Source: Hsuehochloa calcarea (taxonomy: Eukaryota; Streptophyta; Magnoliopsida; Poales; Poaceae). Taken from it: a stretch of DNA of 64,000 bases. The number at the start of each line of letters is the position of its first letter. Position 1 is the stretch's first letter. Positions 1 through 9,832 of this stretch are shown here, one piece after another. Below the pieces are notes generated by a model. The model searched no databases, had not been told where the DNA came from, and saw only the letters and a program-made list of their open reading frames with translations. Both the position numbers and the translations under genes were made by a program. The DNA lies in assembly GCA_036346395.1 (NCBI GenBank), contig CM070605.1, forward strand, positions 2,728,001 through 2,792,000. The letters are read 5' to 3'.

Positions 1-78
1 ACACAAAATCCTCTGGTTCAAAGCTGAGGTCACGACGACGATTATCGGCATAACTCTTTTGCACGGATCGGGCTATCT

Positions 79-1235
79 TTAGTCTTTCTCGATCATAGCA
101 ACTTGTTCTTGACTTCTGAATAATATCGGCCCGAACACTACACGTTCAGCTGTCTCTGACCAATTTAATGGAGTTCTGCAGGCACGACCATACAAAGCTT
201 CAAATGGTGACATCTGCAAACTGGCTTGATAACTGTTGTTGTACGAGAATTCTGCATACGGTAAACTCTTATCCCAACTGGTAGCATTTGCTAAGGCACA
301 GGCTCTCAACATATCCTCTAATATCTGATTAACTCTTTCAGTCTGTCCATCTGTCTGGGATGATAAGCAGTACTGAAATTTAGATGAGTCCCCAGGGCTT
401 CATGTAGACTCGCGTAAACGAGAGGTGAATTGAGATCCTCGATCGACACTATCTTCTTAGGCACACCGTGCGGTCGACGATTTTGTCATATACAATTCCG
501 CCAGCGGTCTCTCGAGTAAGTGGTTTTGACCGCAAGAAATGGGCAACCTTAGTCAAGCGATCCACTATTACCCAAATCGAATCATAACTGATTGAGTCTT
601 GGGTAGACCGTAATAAAATCCATACCGATTTCTTCCCACTTCCATTCGGTATCTTGAGCGGTTGTAGCAATCCTGCTGGTCTTTGATGTTCGGCCTTTAC
701 TTTCTGACACGTCGCATAAGGCAACGAACTCTGCGACGTCTCGCTTTAAGTTTGGCCACCAAAACTTATTCTTAACATCCTGATACATCTTAGTACTTCC
801 AGGGTGAATCGAATACTTTGAGTCATGGGCTTCCTTCAGAATCAGTTGTCTTAAACCATCAATATCCGGTACACAGATACGTCCATTGATCCACAGTATA
901 TCTTGATCATCCACGGTAAAGTCTTTAAATTTTCCTTCTGACATCTTCTTCTTGAGGTCGGCAAACTCAGAATCCTTGGGTTGCGCTTCACGAATCTGTT
1001 TCTCCAGAGTAGATTGCACTTCTAGGCTGGCCACAAATCCCTCAGAAACAAGTTCTAACTGTAGATTCTGGAATTCCTCCTGAAGTTCCGGGCAAATCTC
1101 TTTTGCTTCCAGAGCATTGCAGTAGCTCTTGCGACTTAGTGCATCTGCAACTACATTGGCCTTACCAGGATGGTAATGGATTCCAAGATTATAATCCTTT
1201 ATTAATTCCAACCATCTTCTCTGTCTCATGTTCAA
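79..1235 (-). pseudogene. gypsy RNase H end and integrase, decayed
   Basis: The segment 582-1235 starts with the conserved end of RNase H (RRWLELIKDYNLGIHYHPG, then VVADALSR). It continues through the linker into the integrase N-terminal zinc-binding region (HDSKYSIHPGSTKMYQDVK, FWWPNLKRDVAEFV). The expected CxxC of the HHCC finger reads poorly here. The catalytic core follows in another frame at 449-724 (IWVIVDRLTKVAHFL). A third frame at 79-312 carries FSYNNSYQASLQMSPFEALYG, the region around the last catalytic residue. At least two frame changes separate these blocks. Integrase would insert the cDNA copy into the host genome; this copy cannot make a continuous protein. Confidence 0.85.
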
Positions 1236-1239
1236 ATCA

Positions 1240-2300
1240 GACTGAGTGAATATGTACTTGTGCTCTTATGATCCTGTGTAGACTTCACAAATTCTGGATG
1301 AGATAATGATGCCAAATCTTCAAAGCATGCACTACTGACTAATTCCAAATCATGGGTAGGATAGTTTTCCTCATGAGGCCTTAATTGCCTTGGCGCATAG
1401 CGGCGACTCTTCCTTCTTGCATAAGGACACATCCTAATCCTTGACGCGAAGCATCACAATAGATATCAAAATCCTTGCTGATATCCGGCAAAACTAGCAC
1501 TGGGGCTGAAGTCAGACGTTTCTTCAATTCTTGAAAACTCTCTTCACAAGCTGGGGTCCAAATGTACTTCTTCTCTTTCTTCAATAATTGCGTAAGAGGC
1601 TTAGCAATTGTTGAGAATCCTTCAATGAAACGACGATAGTATCTTGTCATTCCCAAGAAACTACGAATTTGAGTAACCGTCTTGGGCTGCTCCCAATTCA
1701 TTGCGACTTTAACCTTCCGGGTCAATCGCTACTCCTTCTACCGTCATCACATGACCGAGGAAATCAACTTTCTTCTTCCAAAAATCACACTTGCTGAACT
1801 TGGCATACAACTGATGTCCTCTGAGCTTCTCTAGGATTAATCTCAAATGTCCTGTATGTTCTTCTTCTGACTTTGAGTATACCAAAATATCATCAATGAA
1901 TACTACCACGAACTTATCCAAATATTCCATGAATACTTTGTTCATCATGTTCATGAAATAGGTAGGGGCATTAGTCAATCCGAACGACATGACTAGAAAT
2001 TCATAATGTCCATACCGGGTTGAGAAAGCGGTCTTTGGTACATCCTTAGGACAAATCTTCAACTGATGATAACCTGATCGTAGATCGATCTTGGAGAATA
2101 CTCCGGCTCCTTTCATCTGGTCGAACAAATCATCTATTCTGGGCAATGGGTACTTATTCTTGATGGTGACTTCATTGAGAGAACGATAATCGATACACAT
2201 TCTCATACTTCCATCTTTCTTCTTGACGAACAAAGCTGGTGCTCCCCATGGCGGCGAACTAGGTCTTACAAAACCTTTCTCGATGGTTCTTCTATCGCTT
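1240..2300 (-). pseudogene. gypsy reverse transcriptase and RNase H, decayed
   Basis: The block 1709-2233 is a well-preserved reverse transcriptase palm and fingers. It has KKDGSMRMCIDYRSLN, FSKIDLRSGYHQL, FGLTNAP and the catalytic box FIDDILVYSKS, which keeps both aspartates in the FIDD form usual for this lineage. A frame change near 1710-1725 leads into 1381-1725, which holds the RT connection (QIRSFLGMTRYYRRFIEGFS) and the start of RNase H (FDIYCDASRQGLGCVLMQEG). A further frameshift follows that RNase H motif near 1390, and 1232-1380 completes RNase H in another frame. The enzyme would copy element RNA into DNA inside virus-like particles. This copy is interrupted. Confidence 0.88.
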
Positions 2301-2836
2301 CTTCATTTCCACAAGTTCATCGGTGGCATCCGATAGGGTCTCTTGAAATTGGTGCTGTTCACGGCACTAGATCGATGACAAACTCAATGTCACGGTCGGT
2401 GGCATTCTGGTAATTCTTACGGAAATACGTCAGGGTAATCTCGACTACAGTACGTCTTCCAAAGCTGTCTTGATGTTGACTACCAAATGTCCATCACGTC
2501 TTGAGGTGGCTAGAAATTCTACTTTCTTTCTGTGGTATCCTCAATTGTCACGGCTCTTGGCCACAATCTAGCACCTTTATGTTTGGATAACCAATCCATA
2601 CCAAGGATGACATCTATGGTGCGAGTGTCTAGAACTATTAGGTTGGCTAGAAACTCAACTCCGACTATGAGTAGCCTAGCTCCTAAACATCCAACTTTAG
2701 AACTTAGCTCTGCTCCAGCGATGGACTAACGAGTATGCTTAAGATGCATAACTTCCAATTTGTTCTTAGTTGCAAAATTTCGAAACAAGCGAATCACGAA
2801 ACTCGAATCAAATGAATCGATGCAGTCTTGAATTTA
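2301..2836 (-). pseudogene. gypsy aspartic protease region, decayed
   Basis: On the minus strand between about 2690 and 2530 the translation contains the typical end of a gypsy protease (TIDVILGMDWLSKHKG). This block links the active-site half of the protease to the linker before reverse transcriptase. A stop follows shortly after (near 2520). I did not find a clean DTG or DSG active-site motif in the expected upstream position, so that half is either mutated or in a different frame. The position between gag (above 2837) and RT (below 2300) fits the order gag-pro-RT-RH-INT. Confidence 0.65.
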
Positions 2837-4054
2837 CTAGGAACTTACCCAGATTAAGCGTCGGGTGCTTCTTGGGCTTCTTCTAGAGTGGCGTGGTTGA
2901 CACGACCTCGACCACCGATGGCGGTGCTCCTCCGGATTGACCGGTAGCTTGAGAAGTTCCTTGATGGTTTCCTTGTACTGGCGTCTTGGCTGGTGTATTC
3001 CCAAGGTTGAAGCGTACTGGAGTGATAGTCCCATTCTACGGACATCGGTTGGCGAAATACCCTGGCTGACGACAGGTAAAGCAAACTCTGGTTGTATTCT
3101 GTGGGTTGCTTCTTGGATTGGGGTTGGTAGTGCGGGATTGCGGAAGTTACGAGCAATCTGGCGAGGTGTTGAAGTTGGTGCGGGTGGTCCGCGCGAGTCG
3201 TGGTGGAAAGCGGCTAAGCTGCGGTGGAATCATTCTTGCCCTCGGCTGGGGTTGATGACTTCCTTGCTGAGCCATTCTGCGCTTACGATGATCTTCCAAT
3301 TCTTTGCGCTTATCCTCTAGAATCAAAGCCTTGTTGATCAACTCTTAAAAATCAGGAAAGGTGTGGGCGATCAAGTTGACTTGAAGTCCGATGTTCAATC
3401 CTTTGAAAACGACTCGACGAGCCTTGTCGGTGGCGACATCTTCTCTGACATATCGAGCAAGTTGAGAGAATTTGTTGAGGTAGTCGATCACTGACATTCC
3501 TCCTTGCTTGAGAGCACGGAATTCATCCTTCTTTAGATCCATGATTCCTTCGGTACATGATCTTGGCGGCGGTTGTGAACTCTTCCCAAGTAATATCTTC
3601 CGGCGTTCCATGCGTTTGCACAAAGTTTTCCACCATTCGGCGGCAATGCCTTCCATCCGTGAGAGGCGTCTGAACTTTTTCATGATCGCCGCATTGAGTG
3701 ATCGCACTTTCTCTCAATGACACGAAGCCAATCATCGACTTCTCTCGGTGAGACATGTCGAGAGAAAGTTGGTGGGCGGGTTCTCATAAACTCAGCTAAC
3801 TTGGATGATCCATTGTGACCATGAGTAACTGGGGTTCCATTGTGATGCTGATTGTTGTTGCTCTGGTTATTCATAGCTTGCATCTGGTTCATCATGGTGT
3901 ACATCAGCTGGGTTTGAGCTGTCATGAATGCTCCAAAATTCTGCAGATCGACTGAAGGTGCTTGTGGTGGAACTGCTTCTCCGGGGGTCTGTTCCTATCC
4001 TTCTGATACCGGAGTATCGGAACCACTTGCAGCAGCTTGACGAGTCTGAACCAT
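2837..4054 (-). pseudogene. gypsy gag, decayed (mutated zinc knuckle)
   Basis: Capsid and nucleocapsid coding region of the element. A plausible start codon is the minus-strand ATG ending at 4054; the first ~20 codons are followed by an in-frame TAG near 3995. Fragments in different frames at 3680-3925 (glutamine- and asparagine-rich start, PPTFSRHVSPREVDDWLRVI) and 3345-3707 (FRALKQGGMSVIDYLNKF, SQLARYV) match the retrotransposon gag domain. The nucleocapsid knuckle at 3042-3083 reads CFTCRQPGYFANRC, so the CCHC histidine is tyrosine. Several frame changes make it non-functional. Gag would form the particle that packages element RNA. Confidence 0.85.
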
Positions 4055-5259
4055 CTGGTGAATCTCCAGGGGTTAGATAAGGTAGCAAGCACGAGATAAG
4101 GTGTAGAACTAATCGGGGTAGGTAAAACCCAACAACATATTTTAAGAAAGCTCAACTGAAACTCTTATATTGATTAAGATAATAGTATGGCTTGCAACAA
4201 ATACCTAAGGGCCTTTGCAGCTCATACTTGCACACAAAAATAAGGACGAACTTAAGCACACCAAACTACCGCCTAAAGGGCGACTCAAGACTTAATACTG
4301 GCTAAGCCTGAAACAACTCGAACAGACTACTCGATTAAATAGCCTCATGACCTTGGCGGTGCTCCCTTTCTTGTAGACTGAAAGTGGTGGCATCCTAGCA
4401 AACCGATCCCGATGTCCGAGGATGGTGCAATAGGAGCAGTGTCCTGGTGCAGTCTTCTTGGTGCTTCAGCTCTGCGCCTCTCTGCTCTTCCGGTTCAATG
4501 CCGGTCCATCGACTTCCTCTGGTCTTCCTCTTGATGTCTTCTTCGTGATCGTGTCGTCCATAAAGAGTTTCTTCTAATATGGCGATCCTTTCTTGACTCT
4601 CTGAAGAGTCTCATAGGTACCTCCACTCTGTGGCGGCTAACTCCAACGATTCTTCTGAGCGAAAGCCGCGAACTGGGCAAGATACTGCGGTGGCGTTGTC
4701 TTCTCCTCCGTGAGCGGAAAACATGCGGCAAGATCCACGTCGGAAGTGCGGGGATGATAGCGAAAACTGCGTGTCACGAAGCTCGAGAGTAGATGTTGCG
4801 GATCCTCGGGATGGCAAGGCGCGAAGACTCCTGGATTGCTTCAATCCAAATACTCCTTCGAGCTGAGATGTTCAGTGGTTTGCTCGCCTTGGTGTTCTGG
4901 CGTAGATGGTCAAATGGCAGATCACTCCACGATCTCGGCCGTTCACAATCCAAGCACTGCCACGGTACAATGGACGATCGAACCCTCCAAGTACTTGTAG
5001 CAACTTCCAAAGCTCGGCGGCAAGTCCTCCCTTGCGCTCTCCATAACTCTGAAGACGAGGCATCTGTCAAGATGGACAAGGATATGAAAACAACTTTAAA
5101 ACAGCGGGGAGAGAAAGAATTTCAGCAATAGTTGAGTCAAGAGAGACATGAGATGAGTTAAGGAGTTCAATTAATCTTGTAAGTTAATTTTGCTTTAGAA
5201 AATAGTTTGGACACACTACAACGGCCAATCTAGCTAAGGTCAAGACCTACAGTCAGTAT
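4055..5259 (-). other. long leader between PBS and gag, possible upstream ORF remnant
   Basis: About 1.2 kb separates the primer-binding site from gag, which is long for a leader. On the minus strand 4872-5063 reads as a 63-residue open frame beginning MPRLQSYGERKGGLAAELWK. Coding-like text continues in shifted frames through roughly 4480. Some grass gypsy families carry an extra ORF upstream of gag, so this may be a decayed version of one. That is inference from position and open frame only. From about 4100 to 4300 I see no coding signal. Confidence 0.35.
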
Positions 5260-5272
5260 GGCTCTGATACCA
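5260..5272 (-). promoter_or_regulatory. primer-binding site, initiator-Met tRNA type
   Basis: The plus strand reads GGCTCTGATACCA. The minus strand therefore reads TGGTATCAGAGCC, complementary to the 3' end of initiator methionine tRNA. It lies four bases inside the LTR edge at 5277 and fixes both the element's orientation and the LTR boundary. Confidence 0.93.
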
Positions 5273-5276
5273 CCTC

Positions 5277-8200
5277 TGTCGGGACCCAAATATGCAAATC
5301 TGGACCCTCTGTGTATTCTGCACTAGTCCAGGATCACGCTAGTGCACACAGTGTCAACATCGATGAAATATCACATCCATACAACGAATATAAGAATAAA
5401 CGAGTACTTTGAATAACAAATAACTGTTGGGACCTTATGGTCGAGTTTTACATTTATTAAGCCATGCAAGGTTGACAATAAGAGAATAACTGCAGCGGAA
5501 ACGAAATAAACTCCGGTAGGCTCCCATCAATTTACCACAGGCAACTAACTGGGATCAAGACCCTAACGCTCAACCTTCGTAGAACTCTTCTTCAAAAGCA
5601 GGCGACGACTCCTCCACTTCTGTTGATTTGTTTAGCAAGAGTGAGTACACACCGTACTCGCAAGTCATACCACAGAATGCATTTATACATGATGGCTTAT
5701 TCCAAAGAAATGGCTTCTGTGGTTATTTTACAGAAATACAACATTTGCAATTGAATACAAATAATAGTTTGAAAGCATAATTCAAAACAAATAAACAATA
5801 ATAAGTTAACAATTGATTTCACAAAGGACACACAGTCTAATCAAATTCTTTCACACAGCTGAACAAGTTATCTCACACAGCTGACCCTTCCCAATTGTTT
5901 TTATGAAAGTCTACCCCTCGTGTGAAATTCCCGAGCATGTCCATAACCGAGGACGCGGCTATTCGAATAGATTGATTTAAACACTCTGCAGAGTTTGTAC
6001 ACTTTACCCACACGATACAATCAGTGTAGCGATCATCGACCATAACAAAACCTTTGAAACTTCATCTCAAACAATGACACTCTGGTGTGCTTTATCCGTC
6101 AATTTGTACACACACCCTTGGAGCGACACACACCATTGGACAGGGATGCGTGAACCGTCCCGCGATGTGACCCAAACAATGTACACACCTCCGACCCATC
6201 ACATAGCTTAAATACAACTGAGTTGTCAATGTCAAGACTCCATAACTTACTAAGTCAGCCCACCCATACTAGGCATGTGGTCGCGTGCAGTAAGGCCCAG
6301 TTCAATGGCGCACAAAGTTAAGTCCTTAATTGACCAAGGCAAGACTTCGATTTTAACCCAAATCACAAAGTTTAATAAGCACACAGCTCCACCATTCACA
6401 CAGAATCCACCACTTGCCCTCTAAATATTTTCCCACCTGTTGATTAAGTGCAACACATGCCATCAACGAGTAATAAAGACACAAAGACACACAGGTTCCA
6501 TAATCACTTAGCAAGTTTATAATTGCAACTCACATGAAATGATGACTCGTGGCATGGCTAAGCGGTCTAATCGTATCTAACCAACCCACGTTGGTGCTAC
6601 GATAATACCAACTAATAATGAACCAACCTAGGGTGACAAAAGATCATGGCATACAATAGACAAGGTGGCATAACAATTTGGATTAATAACTACACCCAAA
6701 AGCATTTAAATAAATACTTGAAATAGAATGCAATACATTGAAACAAAGTATTTTGAAAACTGGGTTCAATATGATCAATGGTATAACTTGCCTTGGAATA
6801 GATCTAGATATTGGTCTTGGTCTTGAGGTGCTCCTTCTTACGCAAAATTCCCGAAGTATCGGCGTCTACTGCAAAAGCGAGACAAAAGAAACAAAACAAA
6901 TAAATAACAGAGGCAAAACAAATTCCAAAAATCAAATAAAATTCACCATTAAATAGATCTTAATTTTATATGAATTTACAAATTTGAATGGGCTCAATTG
7001 GACTTCGGATGCAAAAGATATGGGCTTTGGAAGATTGGAAAATCAATTAAACCCTAATTTGGATTTTCTCGAATTTCTCAAATTATTTTTATAAAGGAAA
7101 TTCGGATTATTGCGCAATGCTTGCGTCAGCCGGGAAAAAGAAATTAATTAAAAATCGTCTCGACAGTGGGCCCCACCTGTCGCTGGCTCGGCTCACGCAG
7201 TGGATGGGTCCTCCGAGCCGAAACAAAGCCGCACGGTGAGTCACGCGATGCACGTATTTAGTGCTTGATCTGGCGCCACGCGATGCACACGTAGGAGACA
7301 GAGAGGCGCGAGAGGCTGACGCGGCAGCTGACAAGGCATGGCCGACGCGGCGCGCGAGGACCAAGGGTATCACCGGCGATCGGCGGCGAAGTCGCGGCGA
7401 CCAAGGGTACGAGCAATCCTTGCGCTATTGCGCACCTAGTGTCTTGATCTTACCGCGCAATTGAAAGTGACGGCGCGCCGGCGCAGGAGAAGAAGCGAGG
7501 CGAAGTCACGGCTTTGTCGGACGGCGGCGGTAGGGATTCCGGCGACGGCGCGCTGAGGTGGCTGAGCGACACCGAGCCCAAAGAGGCGATCGATGACGGT
7601 GGCGGCGACGGCCAGCGGTAAGCGGCGAAAACCGGCGGCGATAATTTGGATTTTGGCTAATGTGGGGCTCTGGGCGAGAGATCGACGGCAGGCGTGCTAT
7701 GGGATGCGGAGGACGAGGGGGAACCCTAGGGTGTATTTATAGGGCTCGGGAGCGATCGAGATGGAAACCCCTAATTGGAGTCCGTCTCGGTCACGCTTGA
7801 AATCTTCTGGGTTTTAGGAGATAGAGCGAGATTTGAAGGTTAAATCGGTTGGGGATGGATCTGGAATAGCCGGGCTCTGGTCGGTGGGGTTTGCGCGAAA
7901 ATCGTGGCGGTTGCACAATTGTCAGACGAGCTCCTTGAGCGAAAAAAAATGGCGAGACAGCGAAGCGGAGGAAGAAGACCGTGTCGGAGGCGACGACCTC
8001 AGCGGGCCCACGCGTCGAGAAGAGAAGAAGGCGATACGCTTGGCCGAGATCCAAGCGTCCAAATGACGATCCGACTGGCGAGGGAGCAAGCGGCGAAGTC
8101 GGGCGAGAAGAGTGAGGCTGCGGCGGAATAGTGTTGAGCTTGACCCGACGTTCGAATGATTTAAAATAGATTTTTCTTTTAAATAAATCCAGAAAATGCA

Positions 8201-8450
8201 AATAGCAATTAGAAAATAGTAAATGACTTTGGAAAAATTCCAGAAAATTCTATAAAATATATCCAAGCATATAGAATCTAAATAAAATAGTTTTGACAAT
8301 TGTTGATGTTGAGATTAAGCTCATTAAATCAATTTGTCCTTAAAGTCCATATTAAGCTTTTTAAATTAATATTCAATAAATCCAAATGGTGAATTTTCTT
8401 GCTACCATTATTTAAAAGATTTTTAAAACTCTGAAATTTGGGTTGTTACA
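5277..8450 (-). repeat. 5' LTR of the minus-strand gypsy element (3.17 kb)
   Basis: On the minus strand the LTR begins TGTAACAACCC at 8450 and ends GGGTCCCGACA at 5277, immediately before the PBS. Its length of about 3.17 kb is typical of large-LTR Tekay/Del families of rice. The plus-strand part from about 7100 to 8130 is GC-rich; the outer 300 bases are AT-rich. The start-proximal text is shared with three other fragments in the window, ending at 18982, 27452 and 36042. Open frames in this stretch are short and unconserved, and I do not treat them as genes. Confidence 0.88.
7733..7742 (-). promoter_or_regulatory. TATA box of the gypsy LTR promoter
   Basis: The minus strand reads CTATAAATAC within the LTR, followed downstream by a GC-rich leader. 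The position inside a long LTR fits the U3/R boundary, with transcription toward lower coordinates. Assigned from sequence match alone. Confidence 0.5.
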
Positions 8451-8637
8451 GCCTCCCCCCCTTGGCCAGCCCCCTAGGCCGGCCATCCCCTCTTGGGCCT
8501 CCTGGGTCGCGGCCCGTGGCCCAGGTTGTCAAAATTTTATGAAAACCCCCTCTCTCAATAAGAAATTCCATTTCTTTAAATGCCTTTTCGTCCCGGCTTC
8601 TTTTAAATTCTCCCGATTCGACTCCGGGTTATTACAC
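8451..8637 (-). repeat. fragment of a second LTR family
   Basis: The plus strand ends CTCCGGGTTATTACA at 8637. Read on the minus strand this is TGTAATAACCCGGAG, a typical gypsy LTR start. The remaining bases are a GC-rich stretch followed by AAATTTTATGAAAACC. No PBS or partner LTR is present, so this is a truncated LTR wedged between two larger elements. Confidence 0.5.
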
Positions 8638-8639
8638 AA

Positions 8640-9829
8640 GTAGTTAATTCTGGTTTAACACCTGATACATGGGATAGATTGAAAGTAGCTATGTGTGCTA
8701 GATTTGTTCCTCCTGCTTATAAACGTGATATGCGTAAGAAATTACAACGCTTAGACCAAGGTAATAAATCTATCGAGGAATATTATCAAGAACTACAAAT
8801 AGGCATGTTGCGTTATAATGTTGTTGAGGATGAGGAGGATAAGATAGCTCATTTTTATAGTGGTTTAAAGCGTGAGATTCAAGACATAGTTGATTACAAA
8901 GACTATAATGATATTAATAGGTTGTTCTAGCTTACTTGTTTGGCAAAAAAAAAAGAATTGCAGGGTAGACAACAAAGGACCATGAGCAACTTTGGTACTA
9001 CGTCTACATCGAGATCAACGCCGGGACAAGCCAAGACAGCCCCGCATTCTTTTCGGTCTGCTGCCCCCTCTGTGAGTAGGGCGCGTTCAGCAGCACCATC
9101 TCCACTGTCACGCGCACCCGAGACGAGCAAATCTACTAGTGTGCAGGCACCAGCGCAGAGCTCTTCATCAGTTGCTTTCACAGGTCGTACAACTGGAATT
9201 ATATGCCACCGTTGTAAAGTAATGAGCCACTTCATGAGAGATTGCCCAAGTCAACGAGCGTACATTGCGACAGAAGATGGTGGTTATGTAAGTGCTAGTG
9301 ATGTTGAGGATGAATATGCTCTTGCAGCTAACCTTGCAGGCAATGATAATGACCATGAAGCAGATAGCGATGGTGAGGAAATTTTAGGTGCCGCTGCTAC
9401 GAAAAATTATAGAACCATAATTGTGCAACGAGTATTAAGCTCTCAAAGAGAGCAAGAGGAGACGCTACAACGTCATAATTTGTTTCAGATGTTCCTCATC
9501 GTTAAGGATTGCCGTGTTTGTGTCATAATTGATGGCGGAAGCTGCAATAACTTGGTGAATTCAGGATTGGTCAAGAAGCTTGGCTTGACCACACGTGCGC
9601 ATCCTCACCCATACCACATTCAGTGGTTCAACAACAGCGGTAAGGTGGAGGTAACACAATATGCGAGAGTGTATTTTTCCATTGGTTTTTATCATGATGT
9701 TGCTGATTTCCACGTAGTACCTATGCAAGCTTGTTCTCTTTTATTAGGTCGTCCATGGGAATTTTATACCGATGCAACTCATCATGGTAGAAGTAAGAAA
9801 TACTCTTTTATGCACAAAGAAAAAAAATA
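8640..9829 (+). pseudogene. gypsy gag and protease, decayed
   Basis: The first part, to 8930, is the retrotransposon gag domain (RFVPPAYKRDMRKKLQRL, SIEEYYQELQIGML). It ends at an in-frame TAG at 8928-8930 and continues in the same frame to 9829. A serine- and proline-rich linker leads to a canonical CCHC knuckle, CHRCKVMSHFMRDC. This is followed by an acidic spacer and the protease site IIDGGSCNNLVNSG, where GG replaces the usual SG after Asp, a form also known in related plant elements. The frame is lost in an A-run near 9825. Gag packages the RNA and the protease would process the polyprotein. Confidence 0.9.
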
Positions 9830-9832
9830 ACT

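Larger units (their letters stand above)
1..5276 (-). mobile_element. Ty3/gypsy internal region (Tekay/Del-like), truncated by window start
   Basis: Internal region of an LTR retrotransposon read on the minus strand. Going from high to low coordinates it runs PBS, leader, gag, protease, reverse transcriptase, RNase H and integrase, which is the Ty3/gypsy order. The integrase C-terminus and the second LTR lie before position 1. The 3.17 kb LTR directly upstream, at 5277-8450, belongs to it. The reading frame is broken many times by stops and frameshifts, so the copy is not autonomous. Assignment to the Tekay/Del lineage (rice RIRE3/RIRE8-like) rests on the RT motif FIDDILVYSKS, the integrase text and the LTR length. 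The family name was not checked against a library. Confidence 0.9.

Noticed and set aside
7107..8299. Multiple frames in the 5277-8450 LTR
   Set aside because: Overlapping frames on both strands in LTR sequence, none with a recognisable domain.
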